DNA of 64,000 nt, taken from the NCBI GenBank assembly GCA_034437895.1, contig DAOTTO010000358.1, positions 1 to 64,000 of the forward strand. Reading direction: 5' to 3'. Within the stretch, counting starts at the first letter, position 1. Each line of letters starts with the position of its first letter. Shown in pieces: positions 47,323-57,183 of this stretch. The stretch is from JANRLJ01 sp034437895 (GTDB lineage Bacteria; Chloroflexota; Anaerolineae; Aggregatilineales; Phototrophicaceae). The translations under genes were made by a program, and so were the position numbers. Below the pieces are notes generated by a model that saw nothing but the letters and a program-made list of their open reading frames with translations, was not told the origin of the DNA and did no database searches.

Positions 47323-48805
47323 AGGGTGCTTGGCGAGACCCACCTGTTGCTAAAGACAGGATACGGAAAAGGGGGCGCTCACGCGGGGTAACAGCCGTAT
47401 TGATGATGGCATAACCGGTCACTTCATCACGCAGAGGGTCTGCTCCTTCTGTGAAGTTCAAGTTCCATAAAAACATCAAACCGACGTAGGGCAGGCTTTG
47501 CCCGATTTCAAAAGCGCGAATGGCGTAAGATGCCTGATTTTGGGCAGAATTATAGGTCATCCACGTTTCGGGCGCAGCGGCTGGGATACCTTCCCATGTG
47601 GCCCATCCGAACTCCGTCAGCCACATTTTGGCATCGATATCGCCGCTGGCAACCATAATGTTATGATAGGCTTCAATGGTATCGAGGAAGAAGAAACGCG
47701 GGTCTTCATCCCACCCTCGATCACCGCCGGGGGTGCAGCATCGGGCATCAGGCGCGTTACCCCAGCCATAAGGATGGACACCAATGACGATATCCGCATA
47801 CTGAGCGAGGCCGGCATTGTACATTTGCTGGAAAAATGCTCTATCATCGACGGCACCGGGAACATTGGGGCCAACCGGAGCAAGACCCGCTGTAACAATG
47901 GTTAGTGTGGGTGAATAAGCACGAATTGCGTCGTGTGCAGCATCAAAAAGCTGCATATAGCCACCGCCGCTGAAAGGCAGTGAACCGCGCCACTCGCGGA
48001 TGAGGTTCGGCTCATTCCAAACTTCGATTGCATCTGTGACTTCGCCAACTTTGGTATTCAGTATCAATGTAAGGAAATCTGCCAAAAGCTGCGGATTATC
48101 GGGTGGGCCATCTTCGGTTTGGTTTGATCTTGCCCAAGCAGGGGCTTTAGCGACACTCAATAAGATATTAAATCCGGGTCGTGCCGCAGACTCCATCTGA
48201 CGCTCGAATAATTGTAAGCGCTCGGTATCCTGAGGGCCATTGGGTTGCAAAAATGCCCAATTGACCTGTACCTTAATCCAGCCTACGCCTGTTTCTTGTG
48301 CGAGGCTAATGGCTACTTCAAAATCGACCTGCTCCGACTGTGAGTAAATTTGCAACCCCATCCGAGAATAATCTAGACGGGGGACGGGCGTGGGGGACGG
48401 ACCCGGTGTTTCAGTCGGACCGCCAGGTGTGGGCGTAATGGTCGGGATAGGGACGAGGGTTGTGGTGACGGGTGGCAGTGTTGGCAGCACATAATTCGGA
48501 TCGGTTACGGGGCCACGGAAAGTTGCCGTCGGCATAGATGGGTCAGGTGTGTTGCTGGGGGCGGGTGTGTTCGTCTCTGTTGGAATAGTGGGTGTAGGTG
48601 AAAGGGTAGGTACGCCTGTTTCCGTTGATGTTTGGGTGGGTGCCAATGTTGGTACAGCGGTGGCGGTGATTGCGTTAGGATCAAGCGTGGGCGTAACAAC
48701 AATGACGATAGGCTCTTGGGTGGTGCAGCCAAACAGGAGCATCATCCCGACTATGACCAAAATAGCTGAAAATTGGGAGTGTTTTATCATTCTCATGAGG
48801 GGCAT
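47321..48805 (-). CDS. exported TIM-barrel glycoside-hydrolase-like lipoprotein
   Basis: A 494-residue lipoprotein. Its signal has lipobox LLFGC (Cys about 27), and a long Thr/Pro-rich linker (about residues 40-145) follows. The C-terminal (beta/alpha)8 domain of clan GH-A type (about 155-494) has the acid/base Glu motif EVWNEPNL and the nucleophile Glu motif WLTEFGWATW. Among clan GH-A it resembles GH39 or GH5-like enzymes, but family and substrate are not clear. Two further in-frame ATGs at 48796 and 48790 are possible starts. It converges on rpoC. Confidence 0.85.
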   Translation of the reverse strand: MPLMRMIKHSQFSAILVIVGMMLLFGCTTQEPIVIVVTPTLDPNAITATAVPTLAPTQTSTETGVPTLSPTPTIPTETNTPAPSNTPDPSMPTATFRGPVTDPNYVLPTLPPVTTTLVPIPTITPTPGGPTETPGPSPTPVPRLDYSRMGLQIYSQSEQVDFEVAISLAQETGVGWIKVQVNWAFLQPNGPQDTERLQLFERQMESAARPGFNILLSVAKAPAWARSNQTEDGPPDNPQLLADFLTLILNTKVGEVTDAIEVWNEPNLIREWRGSLPFSGGGYMQLFDAAHDAIRAYSPTLTIVTAGLAPVGPNVPGAVDDRAFFQQMYNAGLAQYADIVIGVHPYGWGNAPDARCCTPGGDRGWDEDPRFFFLDTIEAYHNIMVASGDIDAKMWLTEFGWATWEGIPAAAPETWMTYNSAQNQASYAIRAFEIGQSLPYVGLMFLWNLNFTEGADPLRDEVTGYAIINTAVTPRERPLFRILSLATGGSRQAP

Positions 48806-48875
48806 ACTACCACAGCCCTGTAGGATGCGCTACGGCGTTTGATGAGACTTCTTGCGTGATGTTGGTGTATTTCCG

Positions 48876-48884
48876 TGCTATAAT
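48876..48884 (+). promoter_or_regulatory. extended -10 promoter of the gyrA-like gene
   Basis: TGC-TATAAT (48876-48884), about 85 bases before the ATG. The -35 region is weak. Confidence 0.55.
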
Positions 48885-48968
48885 AGAACATATATTCCCA
48901 TTTGGTTGGTTGACATCATTTTGTTCACGCCCTAGAATGAGGCGAGTTCTTATTTCCGAGGAAAATTT

Positions 48969-51467
48969 ATGAATATTGGTGATATTCAACAGGTGAACAT
49001 CGAGCAAGAGATGCGCGATGCTTATCTGGATTATGCGATGAGTGTTATTGTGGCGCGGGCGCTGCCGGATGCGCGTGATGGGCTAAAGCCGGTTCATCGC
49101 CGCATTCTTTATGCAATGTATGATATGGGGCTGCGTGCTGATACTGCTTATAAAAAGAGCGCACGTATTGTCGGTGAGGTGCTGGGTAAATATCATCCGC
49201 ATGGCGATGCAGCAGTCTATGAATCGATGGTACGTCTAGCGCAAGATTTTTCGCTGCGATATATGCTGGTGGCAGGGCAGGGCAACTTCGGCAGCATTGA
49301 CGGTGACGGCGCGGCTGCCATGCGCTATACCGAGGCACGGATGGCAGAAATTGGCGAGGAACTCCTCGTCGATATTGGGAAGGATACCGTCGATTTTACT
49401 GATAATTTCGACGGCAGTTTGCAAGAGCCGAGTGTGCTGCCTTCCAGCTTTCCGAATTTACTCGTAAATGGGTCGTCTGGGATTGCGGTGGGCATGTCTA
49501 CCAGTATTCCGCCGCATAATCTGAATGAGATTTGCGACGCGCTGGTTTATATGCTGAAAAACTGGGAAACGCTGGACGATATTGGTGTTCAGGAACTCAT
49601 GAAGTTCGTGAAGGGGCCAGATTTCCCGACTGGTGGGCTGGTCTATCGCCATCAAGATGGCGGAGAGGGCGAAGATACCCTTGTTACGGCCTATGCGACG
49701 GGGCAAGGGAAGATTATCGTCCGCGCCAAAGCCCACATTGAAGACATGGGGCGGGGCAAAGCACGAATCATCATCAGCGAAATGCCGTATCAGGTCAACA
49801 AAACGACCTTAATCGAGCGTATTGCGACGGTGGTGCGTGAAGGCAAAATCGAAGGCATTGCTGATCTGCGCGATGAATCTGACCGTCAAGGGATGCGTTT
49901 GGTGGTTGAACTTCAGCGCGGCGCGGAACCTACTCCGGTGCTAGCGGCATTGTTTAAACTTACGCCATTGCAGGATACATTCAGCATTCGTATTTTGGCG
50001 TTAGTAGAAAATCAACCGCGTTTATTGAGCCTAAAACAAGCGCTGCGGGTTTATCTCGATCATCGGCTTGTCATCGTCCAGCGCCGCAGTGAATATGATC
50101 TGGCACGGGCTAAGGAACGCGCTCATATCCTTGAAGGTTTGCTTAAGGCGTTGGATCACTTGGATGAAGTCATCCGCATTATTCGTGCTTCACAAACGAC
50201 TGAGGCCGCCCGCGATAATTTGATGAGTGCCTTTAGCTTGAGCGAAATTCAATCGCAGGCGATTCTTGATATGCAGCTACGCCGTCTCGCTGCATTAGAG
50301 CGTAAAAAGATACAGGACGAATACGATGAGAAAATCAAGCTGATCGTATATTTTGAAGGACTGCTGCAAAGCCCTGAGAAGATGCGTAGCGTGATTTCTG
50401 AAGAGCTGAGTGTCATCAAATCCGCTTATGGTGATAAACGCCGCACCGTGATTGTGGATGGTACCGCCAGCAGTGCGCGGGTGGAAGATTTGCTGATGCC
50501 AGAAGAAAAGACATGGATTACGTTGACGACCAGCGGCAAGTTAGCCCGTACTATGACGGATGCTGCGCCAAAAGTCACGAGTGCTGCTAAAGAGCCGCCA
50601 CGTTTTATCCTAGAAGGTTCGACGGCGCATATCCTTTATCTGTTCAGTCGTAAGGGGGAATGTGCCACGATTCCGGTTCAATCGCTTCCGCAAGTTGAAG
50701 AGCCTACCGAAGGCGCACCGTTTAATGATTTATGTCCTTTTAGCAGCAAGGAAGAAATTGTTACGGTATTGAGCCTGCCGGGAGATTTAGAAACCGGCTA
50801 TTTATTCTTTGCCAGCGAAGGGGGGCAAGTGAAGCGCATCCGCTGCCAAGATTTGCCGGGGATGTCTTCTAACGCTTTTGCTGTGATGAATGTTGGCGAT
50901 GATCGTCTTTCGTTTGTCTTCTCAACGGACGGTGAGCGTGAAATTCTGCTCACCACTGACCAAGCCCAATCAATCCGCTTTAAAGAGAATGAAGTGCGTC
51001 CGACGGGTTTGCCTGCTGGTGGGATGCGTGGGATTAAGCTGCTTGGTGAAAAAGATAAGGTTGTTGGCGCAAATATTGTGGTGGATGGCGCTTATGTCTG
51101 GACGATCACTGACGATGGGATTGCTAAGATTTCCGAAATGAATGAGTATCCCACGCAGGGACGCGCTGGCGGGGGGGTCATTACGATGCGGCTCGGCAAG
51201 ACCAGCAAGGCTGTTGCAGCGACAGCGGTGGGAAGCGCGAATGATACTGTCATTATTTTGAGCAACAAAGATAAAGCAAAACCGACCAAAATTGGGGCAG
51301 CACCAGTGGTGAAGCGCGGAAGGGCGGGCGGCTCTGAAATCTTTAAACCAACCCGCCAGAACGAAGCGATTGCAGGCGTGGTGATGTATCAGGAGCGTTA
51401 TTCTGCGCCCGATTTACTTCCCGAATCTATTCAAACACTGGTTGAGCCGGAGACAGAAGCCTCCTAA
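48969..51467 (+). CDS. gyrA: type IIA topoisomerase subunit A (GyrA-like, lacking the GyrA box)
   Basis: An 832-residue subunit A. The catalytic Tyr is Tyr120 in AMRYTEARM. The quinolone region is HPHGDAAVYES, with Ala81 and Glu85 where E. coli GyrA has Ser83 and Asp87. The breakage-reunion domain and coiled coil (to about 500) are complete. The C-terminal propeller (about 510-810) is present. The first blade, where GyrA has the QRRGGKG box, reads TSGKLARTM..KVTSAAKEPPRF and lacks it. A QGRAGGG motif occurs in a late blade. GyrA or ParC assignment is uncertain; subunit B is not in the window. GAGGAAA precedes the ATG. Confidence 0.9.
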   Translation: MNIGDIQQVNIEQEMRDAYLDYAMSVIVARALPDARDGLKPVHRRILYAMYDMGLRADTAYKKSARIVGEVLGKYHPHGDAAVYESMVRLAQDFSLRYMLVAGQGNFGSIDGDGAAAMRYTEARMAEIGEELLVDIGKDTVDFTDNFDGSLQEPSVLPSSFPNLLVNGSSGIAVGMSTSIPPHNLNEICDALVYMLKNWETLDDIGVQELMKFVKGPDFPTGGLVYRHQDGGEGEDTLVTAYATGQGKIIVRAKAHIEDMGRGKARIIISEMPYQVNKTTLIERIATVVREGKIEGIADLRDESDRQGMRLVVELQRGAEPTPVLAALFKLTPLQDTFSIRILALVENQPRLLSLKQALRVYLDHRLVIVQRRSEYDLARAKERAHILEGLLKALDHLDEVIRIIRASQTTEAARDNLMSAFSLSEIQSQAILDMQLRRLAALERKKIQDEYDEKIKLIVYFEGLLQSPEKMRSVISEELSVIKSAYGDKRRTVIVDGTASSARVEDLLMPEEKTWITLTTSGKLARTMTDAAPKVTSAAKEPPRFILEGSTAHILYLFSRKGECATIPVQSLPQVEEPTEGAPFNDLCPFSSKEEIVTVLSLPGDLETGYLFFASEGGQVKRIRCQDLPGMSSNAFAVMNVGDDRLSFVFSTDGEREILLTTDQAQSIRFKENEVRPTGLPAGGMRGIKLLGEKDKVVGANIVVDGAYVWTITDDGIAKISEMNEYPTQGRAGGGVITMRLGKTSKAVAATAVGSANDTVIILSNKDKAKPTKIGAAPVVKRGRAGGSEIFKPTRQNEAIAGVVMYQERYSAPDLLPESIQTLVEPETEAS

Positions 51468-51476
51468 TTGTTAAGG

Positions 51477-51506
51477 CGGGAGGACGACCCATCATCGCTC
51501 CTCCCG
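51477..51506 (+). terminator. hairpin after the gyrA-like gene
   Basis: CGGGAGGA (51477-51484) pairs with TCCTCCCG (51499-51506), followed by TTATAGCTT. The tail is short, so the terminator is of moderate quality. The rest of the gap to 51650 holds no gene. It includes a GGACTTACGCA string (51532-51542) of the sort seen at mobile-element ends, but no second end is nearby. Confidence 0.55.
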
Positions 51507-51650
51507 TTATAGCTTAAATCATAGGACTTACGCAGGTGAGCAAGTTTTGAGTTAAAAGTTGTTGGTCTGTGGGCCTTTGTAAGGACAAAGAGTTTCCCTT
51601 ACAGTTGGTTTTAACTAAAAACTAATTACTCTGAACTCCGCAACTTCTAA

Positions 51651-52841
51651 TCAAAGGGAATGTTCGAGTTCGCGGCGAATCGTGGCTGCCATTTCTTGTA
51701 ATTGTGCATCTGGAAAAATTCCTGGCTCACTGCTTAGTTCTGCTGAAAGCTGCGCGTAAACTGCCAGCGCGTCGTCGTGCATATTGAGTTCGTGGTAGAG
51801 GCGCATAATGTTGGAGACTAACTCTCCGCGCTGACGATTGATAGCCGCCGCCTGCAAATATAAGCCAAGCGCGTGCGGTTTATCGCCTAATTCCTCTTTT
51901 GTTTTGGCTAAGGCTGCTAAGGCTTCTCCGTAATTTTGTGCCAATTCCATTCGGCGACGTTTTGTCCAATCGGCCTCTGTTGCACTTAAATAAGGGCCTT
52001 GATAGAGGGTAGTGGCGCGTGTTAATAGAGAGGCCGATTCTTCCAAAGGCGCGATGGCACTGTTGTTGACCATTTCTGTGAATAAAATAACATCATAACT
52101 CAGCCTAATATCGGGAGAGATGCGGTAAAAACCTGACCAATAGGTGGTTAAATCAATCCCAAGAACTTCGCTGATTTTACGTTTGGTAACATGAAACACG
52201 TTGGTGGCCTCGCGCACAGGCAGATTAGGCCAGAAGGTTTCAAAAATCTCGTTGCGTGTCGCCATGCCACGATCTACAAGATAGAAAAAGAGTGAACGCG
52301 GCAGTACACCATCCCAATTATCGACACTCTGCCCATTGAGCAAAACTCGGCCTTCGCCAAAAGCCCGAACTTCGAGTAAGGATGCTGCCTCGTCACGGCG
52401 GGCATAATCCCACAACATGATCGGCTCGTCATCGGGGATAAAGGCGGTTTGATGACGTAATTCCTCATTCTCTAACACACACTGGGGCATTTCTCGGCTG
52501 AAAAGGATAATTCGTCCACTACCTACTTCATGGACGATTTGTTCGAGGAAAAAATCAAGCTCGTCTGGCAAGGCGCGATCACATTCGTCAAGGATGACGA
52601 CGCTGGATTTAGGCAAAGCGGCGCTGCCGTTTTGGGTAGAAATCGCTTGTTCAAGCTGTTCACGGAGCTGAGTCCGATTGAGCTTTGCGCCACTAAAGCG
52701 TGTATAAATGGCTTGGTCGTCTAAAAATACACCCAAGACCACATGCTGTTCAGCATAATTTGGATGCACAACAACAAGCCGAATTTTGGAGTCTAACGCT
52801 TGTAGCTGTTGGATGACAAGCTCTCGTAAGTGATTGAACAT
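51651..52841 (-). CDS. BTAD-domain transcriptional regulator with a degenerate NTPase-like N-terminus
   Basis: A 396-residue protein. The first ~150 residues look like the back half of a STAND/AAA NTPase: a Walker-B-like stretch VVILDECDRALP and a following FSREMP, but no P-loop. Residues about 160-255 are a SARP-type winged helix (REIFETFWP-like ATRNEIFETFWPNLPVREA, NVFHVTKRKI). Residues about 265-395 are a BTAD helical-repeat domain. It starts at the ATG at 52841 behind GGAG; the frame runs 15 codons further upstream. Targets unknown. It stands alone between the gyrA-like gene and rel. Confidence 0.8.
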   Translation of the reverse strand: MFNHLRELVIQQLQALDSKIRLVVVHPNYAEQHVVLGVFLDDQAIYTRFSGAKLNRTQLREQLEQAISTQNGSAALPKSSVVILDECDRALPDELDFFLEQIVHEVGSGRIILFSREMPQCVLENEELRHQTAFIPDDEPIMLWDYARRDEAASLLEVRAFGEGRVLLNGQSVDNWDGVLPRSLFFYLVDRGMATRNEIFETFWPNLPVREATNVFHVTKRKISEVLGIDLTTYWSGFYRISPDIRLSYDVILFTEMVNNSAIAPLEESASLLTRATTLYQGPYLSATEADWTKRRRMELAQNYGEALAALAKTKEELGDKPHALGLYLQAAAINRQRGELVSNIMRLYHELNMHDDALAVYAQLSAELSSEPGIFPDAQLQEMAATIRRELEHSL

Positions 52842-52993
52842 AACGCATTCTCCGATTTTAGTGGTACGTTTGACTGTAAAACACAAGACGAGGCTTTATA
52901 TACACATGATCTTAAGAAGATAAGACCTGTATTCATAATAAGGCACTTCTGAATCTTTGGCAACCACTTACAATTTAGATTCTAGGTCGCTTT

Positions 52994-55219
52994 TTACGCT
53001 GAATTACAGCGATAGGCTTCTCGTACACTGCGAATTGTTTCGATTTTGGAAAGGACACGAGTCAACTGCTGATTATTGCCAATTTCCATGGTGATATGGA
53101 GGGTGGCGATCTCTTGCCGGGTGGAAACGCGCACTTCGGAGATATTGACTTTTTCATCGGCGATGATGGTACTAATATCGCGGATCAGCCCCTCTCGATC
53201 ATAAGCGATAATTTCCACTGGGACGGAATAGCGGCGTTCAGGGTTAATCCCGCCCCAAGAAACGTCAATCAGTCGCTCTGGCTCGCTTAAAGAAAGCATA
53301 TTAGAACAATCCCGGCGATGGACGGTTACACCGCGTCCGCGTGTGACATAGCCTACAATTTCGTCTCCCGGCATCGGGCTGCAACATTTCGCCATACTGA
53401 CGAGCAAGCCGCCTGTCCCTAAAATCGTCACACCGTTGCCATTGGGGTCATCTTGAACAGATGGTCCGGTACGGGGTTTGACCTTAAGGAAGGAGTTGGA
53501 ATCCTTCAGGCGCTGTTTTTCGCGTTCCTCGTCTAATACCTTGTGGGAGATTTGTGCGCCGTTAATGTCGCCTGCGCCGACTGACGCAAGGAAATCTTCA
53601 ACCTTTGCAATATCAAAAAGATTGGCGACGGCCTCAAACGACATGCTATCCAATACACCCATGCGCTTAAGTTCGCGTTCCAGCACTTCGCGCCCTAGCA
53701 CGATATGTTTGTCACGATTCAATTTGCGGAAGTAATAGCGGATTTTATCACGCGCCCGCGCCGTATTAACGTAGCCTAGATCAGTATTCAACCAGTCCAT
53801 ACTAGGGCCGCCACGTTTAGACGTGAGGATTTCTATTTGGTCGCCTGTTTTGAGTTGATGATCGAGGCTGACGAGCCGACCATGAACTTTTGCGCCCCGG
53901 CACCGATGCCCGATTTCGGTGTGGACATGATAGGCAAAGTCGATAGGCGTAGCGCCCACAGGCAGATCAATAATATCGCCGTGCGGGGTATAGGCGTAAA
54001 CGCGATCTTGGAAAACTTCACTTTTCATCGTGTCAAGGAAGGTTTCGGGGTCGGCGTTTACGTCGGGGCCAAATTCCATCAAGCGGCGCAGATAACTTAA
54101 GCGCTCGGCAAATTTTTCGTCATGCTGGCGATTACCTTCTTTGTAGCGCCAATGGGCGGCGACCCCATATTCAGAGTGTTCGTGCATCTCCCATGTGCGA
54201 ATTTGCACTTCTACCGTTTTGCCGTTTTTGTCGATGACGGCGGTATGCAGACTTTGATAAAAATTATCCTTGGGCGCGGCGATGTAATCATCAAATTCTT
54301 GCATGATGGGTCGCCATAGGCTGTGGACAATACCCAGCGAGAGGTAGCACTGTGGAATGGTGTCGCAGATGACGCGGATGGCACGGATATCATAAATTTC
54401 ACTAAAAGGCAGCCCTTTGCGTTGCATCTTTTTGTAGATGCTATAGATGTGCTTAGGTCGCCAGCTAATGGCGGCGTTTTCGATGCCGTGCTTGACGAGT
54501 TCGGCGCGAAGGGTATCCGCGACATTTTTCATGTAGGTTTCACGGTCAATGCGGCGTTCTTCAAGGTTATTGGCGATAGATTTATAGGCATCTGGTTCGA
54601 GGTAACGGAACGAGAGGTCTTCCAGTTCCCACTTAATTTGCCAGATTCCCAGCCGATTGGCTAAGGGAGCGAAAATATCCATCGTCTCTTTGGCGATGAT
54701 TTTTTGCTTATGAGCGGGCATATAGCCGAGTGTCCGCATGTTGTGGAGGCGATCCGCCAGTTTGATAAGGACGGTGCGAACATCATCCCCCATCGTGAGC
54801 AGCATTTTGCGGATATATTCCAGTTCGCGGTTGGTGTCACGAGGGCGTTTGCCTGTTTGGTCTTTTTCAACATTGATCGGCAGTTTTTTGAGTTTGGTTA
54901 CGCCGTCGATCATCCGTGCGATACTTTTGCCGAATTCACGCTCAATGTCGTCAATCGTCACGTCAGTATCTTCTACAATATCGTGCATCAGGGCGGCAGA
55001 AATCGCTTCCGCATCTAGTTTCATATCGGCTAAAATGCTGGCAACAGCGAAGCAGTGGGTGAAATAGGGTTCGCCCGATTTACGGATTTGTCCGGCGTGG
55101 GCAATTTCGGCACGTTGATAGGCGCGTTCTATGAGGGCGCGGTCATTTTGGTTGAGGTCGGTTAGCGTAGTCAGCAGCGAATTTAGATCCGTCGCAGTGG
55201 ATATAACGGTTGGAGGCAT
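52994..55219 (-). CDS. rel: bifunctional (p)ppGpp synthetase/hydrolase (Rel/SpoT)
   Basis: A 741-residue Rsh enzyme of the stringent response. The HD hydrolase domain (about residues 30-180) is intact with HCFAVASIL, LMHDIVEDTD and LADRLHNMRTL. The synthetase domain (about 235-360) has RPKHIYSIYKKMQRK, YDIRAIRVI, YQSLHTAVI and EVQIRTWEMHE. A TGS domain (about 395-455) and a C-terminal ACT domain (about 665-738) follow. Both catalytic halves look active. The -10 box TATAAT on the minus strand (55264-55269) lies about 45 bases upstream of the ATG. It is divergent from moeA. Confidence 0.96.
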   Translation of the reverse strand: MPPTVISTATDLNSLLTTLTDLNQNDRALIERAYQRAEIAHAGQIRKSGEPYFTHCFAVASILADMKLDAEAISAALMHDIVEDTDVTIDDIEREFGKSIARMIDGVTKLKKLPINVEKDQTGKRPRDTNRELEYIRKMLLTMGDDVRTVLIKLADRLHNMRTLGYMPAHKQKIIAKETMDIFAPLANRLGIWQIKWELEDLSFRYLEPDAYKSIANNLEERRIDRETYMKNVADTLRAELVKHGIENAAISWRPKHIYSIYKKMQRKGLPFSEIYDIRAIRVICDTIPQCYLSLGIVHSLWRPIMQEFDDYIAAPKDNFYQSLHTAVIDKNGKTVEVQIRTWEMHEHSEYGVAAHWRYKEGNRQHDEKFAERLSYLRRLMEFGPDVNADPETFLDTMKSEVFQDRVYAYTPHGDIIDLPVGATPIDFAYHVHTEIGHRCRGAKVHGRLVSLDHQLKTGDQIEILTSKRGGPSMDWLNTDLGYVNTARARDKIRYYFRKLNRDKHIVLGREVLERELKRMGVLDSMSFEAVANLFDIAKVEDFLASVGAGDINGAQISHKVLDEEREKQRLKDSNSFLKVKPRTGPSVQDDPNGNGVTILGTGGLLVSMAKCCSPMPGDEIVGYVTRGRGVTVHRRDCSNMLSLSEPERLIDVSWGGINPERRYSVPVEIIAYDREGLIRDISTIIADEKVNISEVRVSTRQEIATLHITMEIGNNQQLTRVLSKIETIRSVREAYRCNSA

Positions 55220-55263
55220 AGTTTACACCCCGGAAATCCAGATTTTTAAGACGTTAATCAATG

Positions 55264-55269
55264 ATTATA
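55264..55269 (-). promoter_or_regulatory. -10 box of rel
   Basis: TATAAT on the minus strand (ATTATA on the plus strand). The -35 region is weak (TTGGAT at 19-base spacing). Confidence 0.45.
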
Positions 55270-55351
55270 GCGTACATTCGGCCTTTTCATCCAAAAGACA
55301 TAACGGCACAATAGATATTTAACGGACTTCTTATAGTCGGAGGGCAAAACA

Positions 55352-56581
55352 TTGACCGACTTATTAAATGTTGATACAGCGCTTGAACGTATTTTAGCGC
55401 AAATTGAACAAGTAGGTGCTGAAGAGGTAGATTTTAGTGAAGCGTTGGGGCGTGTGTTGGCGGTGGATGTTTATGCCAACCTCAATTTGCCGCCGTTTGC
55501 CAATTCTAGTATGGACGGATATGCGGTACGTGCAGCCGATATTGTCAGTACTCCGGTTGTATTGACGGTTGGGATGGACATCACAGCGGGCAAAGTGGCG
55601 GAGCGTGGCTTAGAATCTGGTGAAGCTGCTCGTATCATGACGGGTGCGCCGATGCCGGAGGGTGCGGATGCTGTTGTCCCGGTTGAAGATACCGATGGAA
55701 AATGGGATAGCCAAGGAGAAACACCTGCCTCAGAACAAGTCACCATCCAAAAGAGCGTACAAGCTGGTGCTTATGTGCGCTCTATCGGGGAGGACATTAC
55801 CGAAGGACAACTTATCCTCACTGCTGGTACTTTGTTACGTCCACAGGAAATCGGTGTCCTTGTGGGTTTGGGAGAAGCAAAAGTTAAGGTCATCCGCAGA
55901 CCTCGTGTCGTGATTTTATCGACGGGCGATGAGCTTTTGGGCGTGGGTGAGCCACTTGTCCCTGGTAAAATTCACGATATGAACAGCTATGTGCTGGCGG
56001 GGTTGGTCACAGAGTATGGTGGTCATGCGCTTCGCTTGCCGATTGCGCGGGATACACTGGATGAAATCCGTACCTTGTTTAAGACGGCACTCATGCAGCA
56101 ACCGGATATGATAATTAGTTCGGCGGGTGTCTCTGTCGGTGCGGCGGATTTTATTCGCACGGTTCTGGCAGAATCCGGGGAAGTCGATTTTTGGCGGATT
56201 AATTTGCGCCCTGGTAAACCGTTGGCCTTCGGGCAGGTGCAGGGGATTCCGTTTTTTGGGCTGCCGGGTAATCCTGTTTCGGCGATGGTGACATTTGATG
56301 TGTTAGTGCGTCCAGCTTTGCTTAAACAGGGTGGTCGCAACCAAGACTGGTCAATCGCTGAGGCTATTCTCACCCACGATCTGCAATCTGACGGACGACG
56401 AAGCTATATCCGGGTAAAGCTAGAAAGCAAAGAGGGCAAACTTTATGCGACGAGTACAGGTACGCAAAGTTCCGGCGCGTTAACATCGATGGTGATGGCG
56501 GATGGGTTATTGATTATCCCAGAAGACCTCATTGATGTTAAAGCGGGTATAGCCCTGTCGGTTCGTCTGCTGCATAAGTGA
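55352..56581 (+). CDS. moeA: molybdopterin molybdenumtransferase MoeA
   Basis: A 409-residue enzyme that inserts molybdate into molybdopterin-AMP. The early family part is NSSMDGYAVRAADI and the MoCF motif VILSTGDELL (about residues 187-196). The SAGVSVGAADF and FFGLPGNPVSAMVTFD signatures (about 255 and 308) are intact. The start is TTG at 55352 with GGAGGG about 9 bases upstream. moaC and the moaDE fusion lie 3-4 kb downstream. Confidence 0.95.
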   Translation: MTDLLNVDTALERILAQIEQVGAEEVDFSEALGRVLAVDVYANLNLPPFANSSMDGYAVRAADIVSTPVVLTVGMDITAGKVAERGLESGEAARIMTGAPMPEGADAVVPVEDTDGKWDSQGETPASEQVTIQKSVQAGAYVRSIGEDITEGQLILTAGTLLRPQEIGVLVGLGEAKVKVIRRPRVVILSTGDELLGVGEPLVPGKIHDMNSYVLAGLVTEYGGHALRLPIARDTLDEIRTLFKTALMQQPDMIISSAGVSVGAADFIRTVLAESGEVDFWRINLRPGKPLAFGQVQGIPFFGLPGNPVSAMVTFDVLVRPALLKQGGRNQDWSIAEAILTHDLQSDGRRSYIRVKLESKEGKLYATSTGTQSSGALTSMVMADGLLIIPEDLIDVKAGIALSVRLLHK

Positions 56582-56661
56582 AGCGCAACAAGATAAGTTT
56601 TAAGACGAGTCGTTTTCACTCGTTAACGGGTATACGTTAGTCAATAGAGGAGCATGGGATT

Positions 56662-57177
56662 ATGTCTGTCAAACAAGCGGAACAAACGGTGGGTAGCGTC
56701 GAAGGAGCGCAACCGCGCTTTCAGCTTTCGCTGCGGCTCATCAGTATCCTATTGGTGATTTTTGGATTAGGCATCAGTGGCTATCTCAGCTATGTAAAGC
56801 TGACTGATGTGCCGATGGTATGTAGCGCAAATGGCGCATTTGACTGCGGCGCGGTGCAGGGCAGTGTTTACTCTGAATTGGGTGGTATTCCGATTGCGTG
56901 GATGGGTTTCGCTGTCAATATTCTGATGCTTACTATTTTGCTTTTAGAGCCGCGTGTTGAATTTTTGCGGCAAAGTGGTAATGGGGTCATGCTACTTTTT
57001 GGGATCGTACTATTTGCGGCATTGTATTCTGTTTATCTGATTTATATTCAAGGTGTAGTGCTGCAAGCATGGTGTATGTGGTGTTTAATGCACGAGGCTT
57101 ATATTTTTATCTTGTTTGGCGTGACATTGTGGCGTGTAATCGTGATTCTCTCCAAAACAGAGGTAGAAGCGCACTAA
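56662..57177 (+). CDS. vitamin K epoxide reductase (VKOR) family protein
   Basis: A 171-residue membrane protein with about four helices. The first Cys pair is in VPMVCSANGAFDCGAVQGS (about residues 53-62), and the catalytic CXXC is AWCMWCLMHEAY (Cys about 135 and 138). GIPIAWMGF is typical of the family. Bacterial VKOR reoxidises the thiol oxidase that makes disulfides in exported proteins, using a quinone. No thioredoxin-domain partner is fused or adjacent. AGAGGAGC precedes the ATG. Confidence 0.92.
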   Translation: MSVKQAEQTVGSVEGAQPRFQLSLRLISILLVIFGLGISGYLSYVKLTDVPMVCSANGAFDCGAVQGSVYSELGGIPIAWMGFAVNILMLTILLLEPRVEFLRQSGNGVMLLFGIVLFAALYSVYLIYIQGVVLQAWCMWCLMHEAYIFILFGVTLWRVIVILSKTEVEAH

Positions 57178-57183
57178 AACACC

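Noticed and set aside
48549..48842. Val/Gly-rich frame opposite the glycosidase-like lipoprotein
   Set aside because: Same cause: the complement of a Thr/Pro-rich linker.
51532..51542. GGACTTACGCA as an insertion-sequence end
   Set aside because: No matching inverted end or transposase lies nearby; a reverse-complement-like TGCGTAAG at 58167-58174 is too far away and in a different context.
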